Shown here: in pieces, positions 18,197-27,606 of the stretch
Layout of the letters: the number at the start of each line of letters is the position of its first letter
Numbering within the stretch: the first letter of the stretch is position 1
Assembly: GCF_045310695.1 (NCBI RefSeq)
Contig: NZ_JBJIAA010000017.1
Location: 62,001 to 126,000 of the forward strand
Reading direction: 5' to 3'
Source of the DNA: Clostridium_S neuense
Lineage (GTDB): Bacteria; Bacillota; Clostridia; Clostridiales; Clostridiaceae
DNA length: 64,000 nucleotides
Translations under genes and position numbers: made by a program
Notes under the pieces: model-generated
Databases searched by the model: none
Seen by the model: the letters and a program-made list of their open reading frames with translations, nothing else
What the model was told of the DNA's origin: nothing

Positions 18197-18269
18197 GTAA
18201 TTTTTTTAGTTACCATGTGCACTATAAAAATATGCTGATATTTTGTAAGATATATATGAGGTGGATACT

Positions 18270-19211
18270 ATGAACAACGAGGTTAAGGTTGATAATATTA
18301 CTAAACGTTTTAATGATAAGCTTATTTTAGATAATATTTCTTTTCATGTTAAATCAGGTGATATATTTGGTCTTATAGGACCTAATGGCGCAGGAAAATC
18401 AACCTTGATTAATATAATGTCTGGAATTATAAAACCTAATAGTGGAGATGTAAAACTTGGTGGATATTCGATTTTGAATGATATTGTAGAAGCAAAAAAT
18501 ATGATAGGCCTTGTTCCTCAAGAGCTTGCTATTATGGATGCGTTTTCAGCATATGATAATTTAATGTATTTTGGAGCATATTATGGACTTTCTGGAAAAC
18601 TTTTAAAGGATAGAATCAATATGGCACTTTCTGTAACTGGACTTACAGAGAGAAAAAGGGATAAGGTAAAAAAGTTTTCTGGAGGAATGAAAAGAAGACT
18701 CAATCTTGCAGTAGCAATTATGCATAAGCCTAAAATTTTAATAATGGATGAGCCTACAGTAGGGGTAGATCCACAGTCAAGAAATTGTATATTTGAATTT
18801 ATAAGAAGAATAAATAAAGAGGATGGAACCACGATAATTTATACTTCGCATTATATGGAGGAGGTTGAAACTCTATGTAATAATATATTTATCCTTGATT
18901 TAGGAAATGAAGTTGCTTATGGTTCAAAATCAGAAATTAAAGCTATGGCAAGTGTACATGGGACTATAAGACTAAAGGTAAGTGATTTTAATGACCAGTT
19001 ATTGTTAAGATTAAAGGAGTTAAGTGGTATAAAAGATGTTTTTTTTGAAAACGAAGAAATTAAGATATTTATGGATGAAAGTAAATTTAAAATAGAGGAG
19101 CTGCTTTTGCTTTTTTCAAAAGAAAATAAAAAAATAAAAAGTTTTAATCTCGAAGAGGCTTCTTTGGAAGAGGTTTTTTTGGCCATTACAGGTAAAAATT
19201 TAAGAGATTAG
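18270..19211 (+). CDS. ABC-2 exporter ATPase
   Basis: The 313-residue DrrA-like ATPase has Walker A GPNGAGKST, signature FSGGMKRR, Walker B LIMDEPTVGVDPQSR and a C-terminal extension (SLEEVFLAITGKNL) typical of multidrug and antibiotic exporters. The ATG at 18270 is preferred to the GTG at 18261, which lies in the GAGGTGG ribosome site. It is linked with two permeases and a LiaS/NarL-type two-component system. Confidence 0.92.
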   Translation: MNNEVKVDNITKRFNDKLILDNISFHVKSGDIFGLIGPNGAGKSTLINIMSGIIKPNSGDVKLGGYSILNDIVEAKNMIGLVPQELAIMDAFSAYDNLMYFGAYYGLSGKLLKDRINMALSVTGLTERKRDKVKKFSGGMKRRLNLAVAIMHKPKILIMDEPTVGVDPQSRNCIFEFIRRINKEDGTTIIYTSHYMEEVETLCNNIFILDLGNEVAYGSKSEIKAMASVHGTIRLKVSDFNDQLLLRLKELSGIKDVFFENEEIKIFMDESKFKIEELLLLFSKENKKIKSFNLEEASLEEVFLAITGKNLRD

Positions 19212-19230
19212 ATGTACGAGGATGAAATAT

Positions 19231-20376
19231 ATGTCAATTAAGAGTAATATTATTATAGCCCTTAAGGGAGTAGTTGCAAGTTGGAAACAGATACTATTAG
19301 CATATGCTGTTTTTCCTGTTCTGATTGTTAGTTGTCTTGGGTATTTTTATAAAGATATATATAGTCCTAAAACCCAAATTGATAAAATTAATATAACTAT
19401 AATTGATGAAGATCATAGCAGAGGGTCTGCAGAGTTCAAAGAAATTTTTCAAAATTCGGATATAAATAAGATAGTTAAGATAGTTAAAAATGGAGAAATC
19501 ACTATTAAAATACCAAAGGGGTATGAAGAAAAAATAACTAAGCTCGGCAGTGTTACGATAACAGTTAGTGGAAAATTTAATGTACTACAAGATGATAAAG
19601 ATACCATTAACAGTATCATAAGTAGTTATGGAAAAATTATTACTGAAAATAAGATTATTTCAAATAACATGGACTTATTAAGCGCAGAAAATAAGAAGAA
19701 AATAAACGCTGCTTTAAATAATATATATTCTCAAAAAATACTTAAAAGCAAATTTGTAAAATCTAAAAAGACTTTAAATTCCTATGAAACCTTAAGTGCT
19801 ACTCTAATTAGTTATATTATTGTAGCAATAGCTGTAAACATAGCCGCTTCTTATAAGAAAGAGAAAAAAGATGGTATATTTAAAAGGCTTATGGCTATGC
19901 CTATGAGGAAAGAAAAATTATTTAATACAACATTAATATGTTATTTTGAGTACAGCATAATTTTTGGAGCTGTATATATATTGACACTTATTGTAACTGG
20001 TTTTGCTTTTAGAGGGTGTAATTTTATAAATTTAGCAGTTGTACTTATTTGTCAAAGTTTACTAATAACAAGCTTTTCAGGATTTATTATAGCCTTTTTT
20101 AACGATGAATTTTCAATACCTATTCTTACAGCTTTGCTTTTTTTTCAAACATTTTTTGGAGAAACCTTTGTTCCAATTCAGGAGGTTTCTAATGGGCTTT
20201 ATATAAAAGTATCTAAACTTGCTTTTTTAAATATAGTACCGGATACGTATAAAAAATGCATGCTTTTTAATTCTTTTAGCAGTATAGAAAAAAATTTAGC
20301 TTACATGATTATTTTTTCTATAGTTATTTATATTATAGCTCTTTTTAAGATAAAAATTAGATGGGAGACTGCTTAG
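19231..20376 (+). CDS. ABC-2 exporter permease 1
   Basis: The 381-residue protein has one N-terminal membrane helix, a large extracytoplasmic loop (about residues 45-190), then five helices; this is the ABC2_membrane_3 layout. The ATG at 19231 has ACGAGGA upstream at suitable spacing, unlike the ATG at 19222. It is paralogous in layout to the next gene; together they probably form a heterodimeric channel. Substrate unknown. Confidence 0.85.
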   Translation: MSIKSNIIIALKGVVASWKQILLAYAVFPVLIVSCLGYFYKDIYSPKTQIDKINITIIDEDHSRGSAEFKEIFQNSDINKIVKIVKNGEITIKIPKGYEEKITKLGSVTITVSGKFNVLQDDKDTINSIISSYGKIITENKIISNNMDLLSAENKKKINAALNNIYSQKILKSKFVKSKKTLNSYETLSATLISYIIVAIAVNIAASYKKEKKDGIFKRLMAMPMRKEKLFNTTLICYFEYSIIFGAVYILTLIVTGFAFRGCNFINLAVVLICQSLLITSFSGFIIAFFNDEFSIPILTALLFFQTFFGETFVPIQEVSNGLYIKVSKLAFLNIVPDTYKKCMLFNSFSSIEKNLAYMIIFSIVIYIIALFKIKIRWETA

Positions 20377-20379
20377 TAT

Positions 20380-21465
20380 ATGAGTTTTATTATGGTTTTA
20401 CTAGCTAATTGTAAAAGATACTTTAAGAATAATAAAAATATTGTGTTCATGTTTTTTGTGCCAATACTTCTTACAGGCTTTGTGTATTTTACTGGAGATA
20501 ATAAAAGCGAAACTTCTAATGGTAAAATTGCAGTAATCAATTTAGATAGAGGTGCATATGGCAATAAGCTTATTAAAGAATTAAAAATAGGTAAGACTTA
20601 TAAAAATAAGATTGAAGCTTTAGAAGACTTAAAAAATAATAAATATACAGCTGTATACGAGCTGCCAGCTGATTTTTCTAAAAGCGCTAATGAAAAATTA
20701 AAACCTGTAGTTAATGTTTATAAGCTTCAAGCTGGAAATATTAACAATGAATTTGAAAATAGATTAAAAAATAGTATAAAAGAAATTATGAAGGTTAATG
20801 TTTTAGAGGAAAGCAATATTATTAAAGATGAAAGTGAAATAGAAAAGAATATTATACATATTGATTACAAAAAAACCGATAAATCAATAGGAGAGGATAA
20901 ACTTTTTCCTGTATTAAACATTATGTATCTTATGATTATTAACTCAACCTTGTTTGGTAAAGATTTAATAAGTCTTAAGAAGGAGAAAATATTAGAGAGA
21001 GTTTCTTCTACAGCAAATAATGAGTATAGTATATTAGGCAGTATATATCTATCAATGGTAATAGTTCAATCTGCAGCCTCTATAGGCTCCCTTTTTGTAA
21101 TAAATTTAGTTTTTAAATATGGTTTTCAAAGCTTTGCATTTGAAGTTTTAAATATAATTTTAATAAGTATGATATCTATAGCTACAGCAATAATGGCGTC
21201 ACGAATGTCTGAACAATTTCAAATGGGAGCACTTATAGTAGTGTTAATAAACCTATTAATGCTTACTATCTATTTTATAGGGATAAGTGAGAAAGGCAAA
21301 TTCCCTTTAGGTGAAATCCTTATGAAAATTACACCTTTTTATTGGGCTATGGATAGCATTAAAAATTTTAGAATCTTTCCTAATACCATTATTTTAATAC
21401 TTATTGCACTAGCGTTTTTTACTGCGGGAAGCGTTAAATATTCAGCAATTGCCAAGAGCGAATAA
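20380..21465 (+). CDS. ABC-2 exporter permease 2
   Basis: The 361-residue partner has the same topology: an N-terminal helix (FMFFVPILLTGFVYF), an extracytoplasmic loop, and five C-terminal helices. It begins 3 nt after the previous stop. With the ATPase it completes an exporter likely induced by envelope stress or an antimicrobial through the upstream two-component system. Confidence 0.85.
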   Translation: MSFIMVLLANCKRYFKNNKNIVFMFFVPILLTGFVYFTGDNKSETSNGKIAVINLDRGAYGNKLIKELKIGKTYKNKIEALEDLKNNKYTAVYELPADFSKSANEKLKPVVNVYKLQAGNINNEFENRLKNSIKEIMKVNVLEESNIIKDESEIEKNIIHIDYKKTDKSIGEDKLFPVLNIMYLMIINSTLFGKDLISLKKEKILERVSSTANNEYSILGSIYLSMVIVQSAASIGSLFVINLVFKYGFQSFAFEVLNIILISMISIATAIMASRMSEQFQMGALIVVLINLLMLTIYFIGISEKGKFPLGEILMKITPFYWAMDSIKNFRIFPNTIILILIALAFFTAGSVKYSAIAKSE

Positions 21466-21473
21466 GGATAGAT

Positions 21474-21501
21474 TTGACATAAGTTAAAAAAATGATATAC
21501 T
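21474..21501 (+). promoter_or_regulatory. SigA promoter for the SAM riboswitch transcript
   Basis: Consensus TTGACA at 21474-21479 and TATACT at 21496-21501 are separated by 16 nt, just upstream of the S-box aptamer. Confidence 0.8.
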
Positions 21502-21519
21502 TAATGAGTATTAAATAAA

Positions 21520-21617
21520 TCTTATCGAGAGTGGCGGAGGGACTGGCCCTGTGAAACCCGACAACCAGCATGTTTAGTGTATGGTGTTAATTCCTGCAAA
21601 ATAATTTGCAAGATAAG
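21520..21617 (+). ncRNA. SAM-I (S-box) riboswitch aptamer
   Basis: The conserved S-box core is present: CGAGAGTGGCGGAGGGACTG, GGCCC, TGAAACCCG and ACAACC, closed by a P1 stem CTTATC (21521-21526) with GATAAG (21612-21617). The S-box senses S-adenosylmethionine and shuts off transcription when it is abundant. The 3' P1 strand can instead pair with 21645-21661 as an antiterminator, the usual switching geometry. It controls the ECF transporter S component downstream, pointing to methionine or a precursor as substrate. Confidence 0.93.
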
Positions 21618-21633
21618 AAAATGTAAATTTGTT

Positions 21634-21678
21634 AAAAAAACTGCTTTTCTTATTGAATTGCAGTTTTTATTTTTTTAT
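21634..21678 (+). terminator. SAM riboswitch terminator
   Basis: The stem AAAACTGC (about 21637-21644) with GCAGTTTT (about 21660-21667) is followed by a T-rich run, and ends before the GGAGGGA site of the S-component gene. Its left flank overlaps the antiterminator partner, as expected for an S-box off-switch. Confidence 0.85.
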
Positions 21679-21693
21679 AATGGAGGGATAAAT

Positions 21694-22251
21694 ATGGAAA
21701 AAAGTAAATTACCAATTAGAACGGTTGTTGCTATAGGTATTGGAGCAGCAGTGTTTATAATATTAGGACGTTTTGGTTCTATCCCATCTGGTATTCCGAA
21801 TACTAATATAGAAACAACCTATGCATTTTTATCAATTATGTCTGTTATATTTGGACCAATTGCAGGCTTATTTATAGGACTAATAGGACATGTATTAAAA
21901 GATTCTATTTTTTATGGACAGATTTGGTTTAGTTGGGAGCTATCTTCAGGAATATTTGGAGCAATAGTAGGAATTGCAGCTAGAAAAATAAATATTGAAG
22001 AAGGTTTATTTGGGTTTAAACAAGCAATTATATTTAATGTTATACAAGTTATTGGAAATGCAATTGCATGGTTTTTAGTAGCACCAACTTTAGATATAGT
22101 GATGTATGGCGAGCCAGTAAATAAAGTTTTCATTCAAGGAATTGCAGCAGGTGTCGCAAATATGATTACAGTAGGAATAATAGGTACAATACTACTATTT
22201 ACTTATGCTAAAACTAGGACAAAGACTGGAAGTTTGAATAAAGAAGAGTAA
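21694..22251 (+). CDS. ECF transporter substrate-binding (S) component, UPF0397-like
   Basis: The 185-residue membrane protein has five to six helices, with RFGSIPSGIPNTNIETTYAF near the N terminus and GPIAGLFIGLIGHVLKD, matching the UPF0397/COG4720 S-component family. Control by a SAM-I riboswitch suggests methionine or a methionine precursor as ligand; the protein alone does not prove it. The ATG at 21694 with GGAGGGA is the start; an in-frame upstream ATG at 21577 lies inside the aptamer. A terminator separates it from the ATPase gene. Confidence 0.85.
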   Translation: MEKSKLPIRTVVAIGIGAAVFIILGRFGSIPSGIPNTNIETTYAFLSIMSVIFGPIAGLFIGLIGHVLKDSIFYGQIWFSWELSSGIFGAIVGIAARKINIEEGLFGFKQAIIFNVIQVIGNAIAWFLVAPTLDIVMYGEPVNKVFIQGIAAGVANMITVGIIGTILLFTYAKTRTKTGSLNKEE

Positions 22252-22273
22252 ATAAAATTAGTGAAACAGTTAA

Positions 22274-22321
22274 ATAAGTGTCTTTAAATGTGATATTATA
22301 ATAAAGGCACTTGTTTTTTTT
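22274..22321 (+). terminator. Terminator between S component and ECF module
   Basis: The stem AAGTGTCTTTA (about 22276-22286) with TAAAGGCACTT (about 22302-22312) is followed by eight Ts. It probably limits read-through to the energising module, which may have a weaker supply than the S component. Confidence 0.75.
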
Positions 22322-22346
22322 GCACATAACTAGGTAGGTGATATAA

Positions 22347-24053
22347 GTGAGAAAAAAGGTAATTGAATTCGAGAATTTTGGATTTCAGTATAAAGTTCAG
22401 GCGAAGCCAACATTAAAAAATATAAATCTTACTATATATGAAGGAGAAAAAGTTTTAATAGTCGGACCATCTGGATCAGGGAAAAGTACAATAACTAATT
22501 GCATTAATGGTCTTTCACCCTTTCATTATAAAGGAAAAATAACTGGAAGCTTAAAAGTAATGGGGCATGAGACGAAAGAGATGAGTATACCAGAAATATC
22601 AAAATATTGTGGTACTGTACTTCAAGATCCTGATAGCCAATTTATAGGACTTACTGCTGCAGAGGATATAGCTTTTAAACTTGAAAATGACTGCGTTCCT
22701 CAAAAAGAGATGATAGAAAGAGTTTCTAAAGTTTCTAGTATAGTTGATATGAAGGAATTTATAGATTCGTCGCCACAAAAGCTTTCAGGTGGACAAAAGC
22801 AGCGAGTTACCCTTGCAGGCGTAATGGTAAATGAAGTTAATATACTTTTATTTGATGAACCACTTGCAAATTTAGATCCGCTGTCAGGTAAAAATGCAGT
22901 TAAATTAATAGATGATCTGCAAAAAAAAGAGAATAAAACTATAATTATAATAGAACATAGACTTGAGGATGTTTTAAGTTCAGATGTAGATAGAATAATT
23001 GTTATAAATGATGGAGAAGTTGCTGCGGATATGACTCCAGGTGAGCTTTTGTGCTCAAATATTTTACAGGCTTGTGGAATAAGAGAGCCTTTATACATAA
23101 CAGCTTTAAAGTATGCGGGGTGTGATATTACTGGTGACATGCAGCCTGAGCATATTAATACTATAAAACTTAAAAATTGCAGGGATAAGGTAATCAATTG
23201 GTATGAAGGATTACCATATAATAATGAAGAGGAAAATGGCAACACGATTTTGGAACTTAAAAATATTTCTTTTGGATATACTTCTGAAAAGGCAACGCTT
23301 AGAGATGTATCATTTAAAATAAAAAAAGGTGAAATGGTGAGTATAGTTGGAAAAAACGGAGCGGGAAAATCAACTATATCTAAAATAATATGTGGACTTC
23401 ATAAACCTCAGTCGGGAAGTATACTGTTTAATGGAAGAGATATAGCCAAAGATACAATTAAAGAACGTTCTTCGTACATAGGCATGGTTATGCAAAATCC
23501 TAATCAAATGATTTCAAAGGTAATGGTGTTTGATGAGGTTGCATTTGCTTTAGCAATAAAGATGGTTCCAAAAGAAGAAATAACAAAAAAAGTCAATGAA
23601 GTTTTAAAAATCTGTGGTCTATATGAATTTAGAAAATGGCCCATATCAGCGCTTAGTTTTGGTCAGAAAAAAAGAGTTACAATAGCATCTATATTGGTCA
23701 TGAATCCTGAACTTATAATTTTGGATGAGCCAACAGCGGGACAAGATTTTAAGCATTATACAGAGATAATGGATTTTTTGGTTGAACTTAATAAAAAGGG
23801 TGTTACTATTGTTATGATTACTCATGATATGCATTTAATGCTTGAATATACACAGCATGCTATAGTTTTTTCTAAAGGAAGTAAAATTGCTGATGATACA
23901 GCTATAAATGTTTTGACTAATAGTGAAGTAATAGAAGCTGCAAATCTTAAGACAACCTCTATATTTGAGTTAGCAATTAAGTTAAATATGGATAAGCCTA
24001 AAAGTTTTGTGAAAGCATTTATAGATTATGATAGGGGGAATAGAAAAATATGA
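22347..24053 (+). CDS. ECF transporter fused dual ATPase (EcfA-EcfA')
   Basis: The 568-residue protein joins two ABC ATPase domains: GPSGSGKST, LSGGQKQR and LLFDEPLANLDP in the first; GKNGAGKST, LSFGQKKR and LILDEPTAGQD in the second. Fused paired ATPases with this second-half LSFGQ signature are typical of ECF vitamin transporters (YkoD-like). It energises uptake with the EcfT protein encoded next. GTG start with TAGGTG; it overlaps the next gene by 4 nt (ATGA). Confidence 0.92.
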   Translation: MRKKVIEFENFGFQYKVQAKPTLKNINLTIYEGEKVLIVGPSGSGKSTITNCINGLSPFHYKGKITGSLKVMGHETKEMSIPEISKYCGTVLQDPDSQFIGLTAAEDIAFKLENDCVPQKEMIERVSKVSSIVDMKEFIDSSPQKLSGGQKQRVTLAGVMVNEVNILLFDEPLANLDPLSGKNAVKLIDDLQKKENKTIIIIEHRLEDVLSSDVDRIIVINDGEVAADMTPGELLCSNILQACGIREPLYITALKYAGCDITGDMQPEHINTIKLKNCRDKVINWYEGLPYNNEEENGNTILELKNISFGYTSEKATLRDVSFKIKKGEMVSIVGKNGAGKSTISKIICGLHKPQSGSILFNGRDIAKDTIKERSSYIGMVMQNPNQMISKVMVFDEVAFALAIKMVPKEEITKKVNEVLKICGLYEFRKWPISALSFGQKKRVTIASILVMNPELIILDEPTAGQDFKHYTEIMDFLVELNKKGVTIVMITHDMHLMLEYTQHAIVFSKGSKIADDTAINVLTNSEVIEAANLKTTSIFELAIKLNMDKPKSFVKAFIDYDRGNRKI

Positions 24054-24886
24054 GCATGAATAACGCTATGTTATCTTATATAAAAAAAGATACTCCAATA
24101 CATAGATTTACTGGTGCTGCAAAGTTAATATTTTTTATATTCTGGGTAGCAGCATCTATGATTACATATGATACAAGGCTTTTAGTAGCTCTTGTTATAG
24201 TAGGCGGAATTGCATTTAGATTTTCGAAAATAAGATTTAAGGATGTGTCTTTTGTAATATATTTTATACTTTTCTTTTTAGTTATAAATACCATACTTAT
24301 TTTTGCATTTGCGCCTTATCAAGGTGTGAAAATATATGGAACCAGACATAATCTGCTTCATATAGCAGGAAGTTATTATTTTACAAAGGAACAGTTATTT
24401 TATCAATTTAATATTGCAATTAAGTATTTTGTAACCTTACCTATGGCACTTTTATTTATTGTAACTACAGATCCAAGTGAGTTTGCTGCCTCGTTAAATA
24501 AAATAGGAGTTGGTTATTCAATTGCATATGCAGTTTCACTTACTTTGAGATATATACCAGAAATTCAAGGAGAATATCATGATATATCATTTGCACAGCA
24601 AGCTAGAGGAATAGATATGTCTTCTAAAGAAAAATTTACGAGAAGAATAAAAAATGCTATTTCTATACTTATGCCTTTAATATTTTCAAGTCTTGATAGG
24701 ATAGAAACTATTAGCTGTGCCATGGAACTTAGAGCTTTTGGAAATAATAAAAAGCGTACTTGGTACAAGGAAAGAAAGTTTAAAAAGAATGATTTTTTAA
24801 TAATTGCTGTTGGCGTTATTTTGTTTGCTATTTCGCTTGGTCTAAATTTACATAGAGGAACCAGATATTTTAATCCGTTTATATAG
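24050..24886 (+). CDS. ECF transporter transmembrane coupling protein (EcfT)
   Basis: The 278-residue membrane protein has about five helices and the two coupling-helix motifs of EcfT proteins (AQQARGID near residue 183 and a second around SCAMELRAFG near 225). It links the ATPases to the S component. ATGA overlap with the ATPase gene. Convergent with the next gene, leaving only 5 nt. Confidence 0.92.
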   Translation: MSMNNAMLSYIKKDTPIHRFTGAAKLIFFIFWVAASMITYDTRLLVALVIVGGIAFRFSKIRFKDVSFVIYFILFFLVINTILIFAFAPYQGVKIYGTRHNLLHIAGSYYFTKEQLFYQFNIAIKYFVTLPMALLFIVTTDPSEFAASLNKIGVGYSIAYAVSLTLRYIPEIQGEYHDISFAQQARGIDMSSKEKFTRRIKNAISILMPLIFSSLDRIETISCAMELRAFGNNKKRTWYKERKFKKNDFLIIAVGVILFAISLGLNLHRGTRYFNPFI

Positions 24887-24891
24887 ATGCA

Positions 24892-26010
24892 TCATTTAGC
24901 ATTGTTTTTTTCAAGTTCATTGTAAAGCTTAAGAACTCCTTCTCCCCATTTGGGGTCCTCAGCGTATTTTCTATTTATCCAGTGAAAAGGTTCTTCAGTT
25001 TTTGGCCTATCTTTGCATAAATTAATTACAGTTCTGCTGGCTATTTCGGCAGCATCTTTAAGGTTGGTATTATATTCTTGCCAGCTGTGGAAAACATTAA
25101 AGGGATTGTTTACTATTTTCTTTGCATATTGTTCATTAGCTGGTACGAAGTCTTGCTCTTGGCCTGTAATTGCGAATAAAACAAGCGGATTCAAATTAAA
25201 TTCTTTTGCCACTCCAAGTATTGTTGAAAAATAAGGTTCCTGTTCTAATAAAGAGTTTTTATTGTGTAAATATTTTTTTAAAGAGTTTTCATTTATATTT
25301 TTATAGCTAAAATAATTAGGTAAATTAGAATTGGGTAATTTAGCTGAAGCAATAAAAGCTTCGGATTTTTTGGCTGTTTTTTTAAAAGTAATTTTTATAT
25401 TTTTTGCTTTTGAAGTATTTATGATATTTTTAATAGCATAAGAATTGTAAAGAGCAATGGTAATCACAAATAAAGCACAAATAGAACCTTTAAATATTTT
25501 TGAATTAAGGATTGTTTTTAGCTTCTTTTGGTTTATAACTAAAGGTATGGTTTCAGGTACTAAAGTTTCTACAGGGACATTTTGAGTATCTAAATTAATT
25601 TCCGAATTATCCTCTTTAATAGGAGATAGCTCTATATCAAATTTTTTAAATTCTGATATAGAAATTTTGTTTTCTACCTTAGAATTTACCCAATTTAAAA
25701 CACTTTCATAGAAATTAAATTCAGCATCTTTTTTGGAAATGCATGTGTTGAATATATCTATGAGAAAAATTGTCTTTCCGTTTTTTAATAAGGTACTTTT
25801 TAGAAGATCTTGCTTAAGCTTAGCGGTATATTCTTTTTCTATTCCATCAATATTCTTATCTAGAATTTGATGTATAGATGAAGTTAAAACGTTTAGCTTT
25901 TGAACTTGAGTATAATTACTATATTTTTTGTTTATATATTGTTTTAGAATTAAAACGTCATTCTTAGAAATAACCTTTTGGTCTTGAAGCTCGTCCATAA
26001 AACTTTCCAT
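24892..26010 (-). CDS. Membrane protein with glucosaminidase-like domain
   Basis: The 372-residue protein has a cytoplasmic helical N-terminal half (about 1-165), one membrane helix (about 168-190) and an extracellular C-terminal domain (about 245-372). The latter (GVAKEFNLNPLVLFAITGQE, NNPFNVFHSW, DAAEIASRTVI, WINRKYAEDPKWGEGV) resembles lysozyme-like or mannosyl-glycoprotein endo-beta-N-acetylglucosaminidase domains that cut peptidoglycan. E in TGQEQDF is the candidate catalytic acid. The large cytoplasmic part is unusual for a hydrolase and is unrecognised. Confidence 0.65.
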   Translation of the reverse strand: MESFMDELQDQKVISKNDVLILKQYINKKYSNYTQVQKLNVLTSSIHQILDKNIDGIEKEYTAKLKQDLLKSTLLKNGKTIFLIDIFNTCISKKDAEFNFYESVLNWVNSKVENKISISEFKKFDIELSPIKEDNSEINLDTQNVPVETLVPETIPLVINQKKLKTILNSKIFKGSICALFVITIALYNSYAIKNIINTSKAKNIKITFKKTAKKSEAFIASAKLPNSNLPNYFSYKNINENSLKKYLHNKNSLLEQEPYFSTILGVAKEFNLNPLVLFAITGQEQDFVPANEQYAKKIVNNPFNVFHSWQEYNTNLKDAAEIASRTVINLCKDRPKTEEPFHWINRKYAEDPKWGEGVLKLYNELEKNNAK

Positions 26011-26170
26011 AAATATTCCAACCCCACTATAAAAAAGAAAAATACTATAATAATTAAATATTCTTTATTTTATTGCAAAATCCTTTTTTATTATCGATAT
26101 TTAATAGTTAAAATGTAGGGTAAATAGTTTTATTTTGTAGTTAAAAGGGTGTTTAATCAATACAATTAAT

Positions 26171-26192
26171 TTTACACTTTAATTGCAAATAG
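26171..26192 (+). promoter_or_regulatory. Shared 22-nt motif upstream of acyltransferase gene
   Basis: The sequence with core TTTAATTGCAAATAG (26178-26192), preceded by TTTACAC, matches 21 of 22 positions at 29687-29708 upstream of the secreted PepSY-like gene. Both genes flank an OmpR-type two-component system, so the motif is a candidate binding site for its regulator. It lies 65 nt before the start codon in the 26011-26256 divergent intergenic region, which shows no other clear feature. Confidence 0.5.
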
Positions 26193-26256
26193 AATATTCA
26201 CCTTACACATTTATAGCATATAATGATTGTAAAACTAATGATATGGAGGTCTAAAG

Positions 26257-27327
26257 TTGGAATTAAGTTTAATTTTAGCCGTGCTGTTATTTTTTATATT
26301 AATTTCATCTTGTAATAACTACGAATATAATAAATTAGTTTTTATGGATAAAGATTCTACAATTCAATTAAAGGGAGTAGCTATCATTTTTGTTATATTA
26401 GCGCACATGAAATTAATGTATTATTTTGATGCAAAGGCTATTGGAAATTTTGGAGCAATTGGTGTAGATATTTTTTTAATGTTGTCTGGTTATGGTGTTT
26501 ATAAATCATATAAAAAAAGAGGGGTTGGTATTGATTTTATATTAAGAAGACTTAAGAAAATATATACACCACTTATAATTGTTGTTTTACTTGAATTAGT
26601 GTGGAGAATATACGGAGAAAAATCTAATTACTCTATACATAGAATAATAACTTTTTTTACTGGGTTTGATACGAAAAGAACACTAGATGGAACATATTGG
26701 TATATATCTTTTATTTTGTTATGGTATGCTATTTTCTTTATTATTTATAGATATAGCAAACACAAAAAAATAAGCATTATCTTATTATTTTGTTTTTCAT
26801 ATTTATTTAAAGTATCAAAATTCATAAGCCCAATAGGTGATTTATCTTGGCAGTATTCTCTTCACTTTATTTCGTTTCCTTTTGGAATTTTAGTTGCAAC
26901 TTATGAAAGAAATATAATAGAGTTATTAAATAAAGACATGTACAAACTTATTATTATAGTGTTAGTTATTGGCAGCATTAGTAGTCATTATGTATTTTCA
27001 GGCAATAGTGAATATTATTGGTTATATGATATTAATGTATCCATGATTTTTATATTTTTAGGAGTTTTATTACAATCATTAGGTTTTATGAGTAAGTTTT
27101 TAAAATCTATAGGAAATATTTCATATGAGGTTTATTTAGTAGAGATGCAGATATTGACGTATTTAAATCTTACTAAGTTGATTGGTAATAAATTTGTAGG
27201 TGATATTGCTGAAATAATGTTTTGTTTTATTGCAGGATATGCTTTAAATAAATTTATTGACAAATTCCAAATACTGACCAGTAACGTATTAAAAATTATA
27301 AAAAAAGATTATGCAGTTAATGATTGA
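26257..27327 (+). CDS. Acyltransferase 3 family membrane protein
   Basis: The 356-residue protein has about ten membrane helices. The N-terminal catalytic segment (GVAIIFVILAHMKLMYYF, then GAIGVDIFLMLSGYGVYKSY and FILRRLKKIYTPL) is typical of acyltransferase 3 enzymes, which transfer O-acetyl or similar groups to cell-surface glycans. The histidine of ILAH is the candidate catalytic residue. TTG start with TATGGAGG. The shared upstream motif links it with the two-component system that follows. Confidence 0.87.
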   Translation: MELSLILAVLLFFILISSCNNYEYNKLVFMDKDSTIQLKGVAIIFVILAHMKLMYYFDAKAIGNFGAIGVDIFLMLSGYGVYKSYKKRGVGIDFILRRLKKIYTPLIIVVLLELVWRIYGEKSNYSIHRIITFFTGFDTKRTLDGTYWYISFILLWYAIFFIIYRYSKHKKISIILLFCFSYLFKVSKFISPIGDLSWQYSLHFISFPFGILVATYERNIIELLNKDMYKLIIIVLVIGSISSHYVFSGNSEYYWLYDINVSMIFIFLGVLLQSLGFMSKFLKSIGNISYEVYLVEMQILTYLNLTKLIGNKFVGDIAEIMFCFIAGYALNKFIDKFQILTSNVLKIIKKDYAVND

Positions 27328-27357
27328 AATATTGTAATAATATTAATTTATAGCTAT

Positions 27358-27414
27358 AAAATCTGTATGAATTCCACTATATTTTCTCTGTATGAAATTT
27401 ATACAGATTTTTTT
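27358..27414 (+). terminator. Terminator after acyltransferase gene
   Basis: The arms AAATCTGTATGAATT (from 27358) and AAATTTATACAGATTT (ending near 27411) form a stem followed by Ts. The rest of 27415-27606 is A+T-rich and holds the presumed promoter of the two-component genes, not clearly identifiable. Confidence 0.75.
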
Positions 27415-27606
27415 ATGTAAAAATGTTACATGTTTTGCTATTAATCAACTAAATATTACAACTTATATACAAATTATATATGTTTTGCAGAGAGTTAAGG
27501 TGTATAATAAATCTGGTATATTTTATGCAAAAAATATTTTTGAATTTCATATTTATGGAGCGTAAGATAATTTTATTTAATAAAGTATTAAAAGGGTGAG
27601 CTAACA

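Noticed and set aside
18187..18208. Strong terminator after the NarL-type regulator
   Set aside because: The TTACTTAAGTAA palindrome has no loop, so a stable hairpin is doubtful; the ABC genes 60 nt on are probably still cotranscribed.
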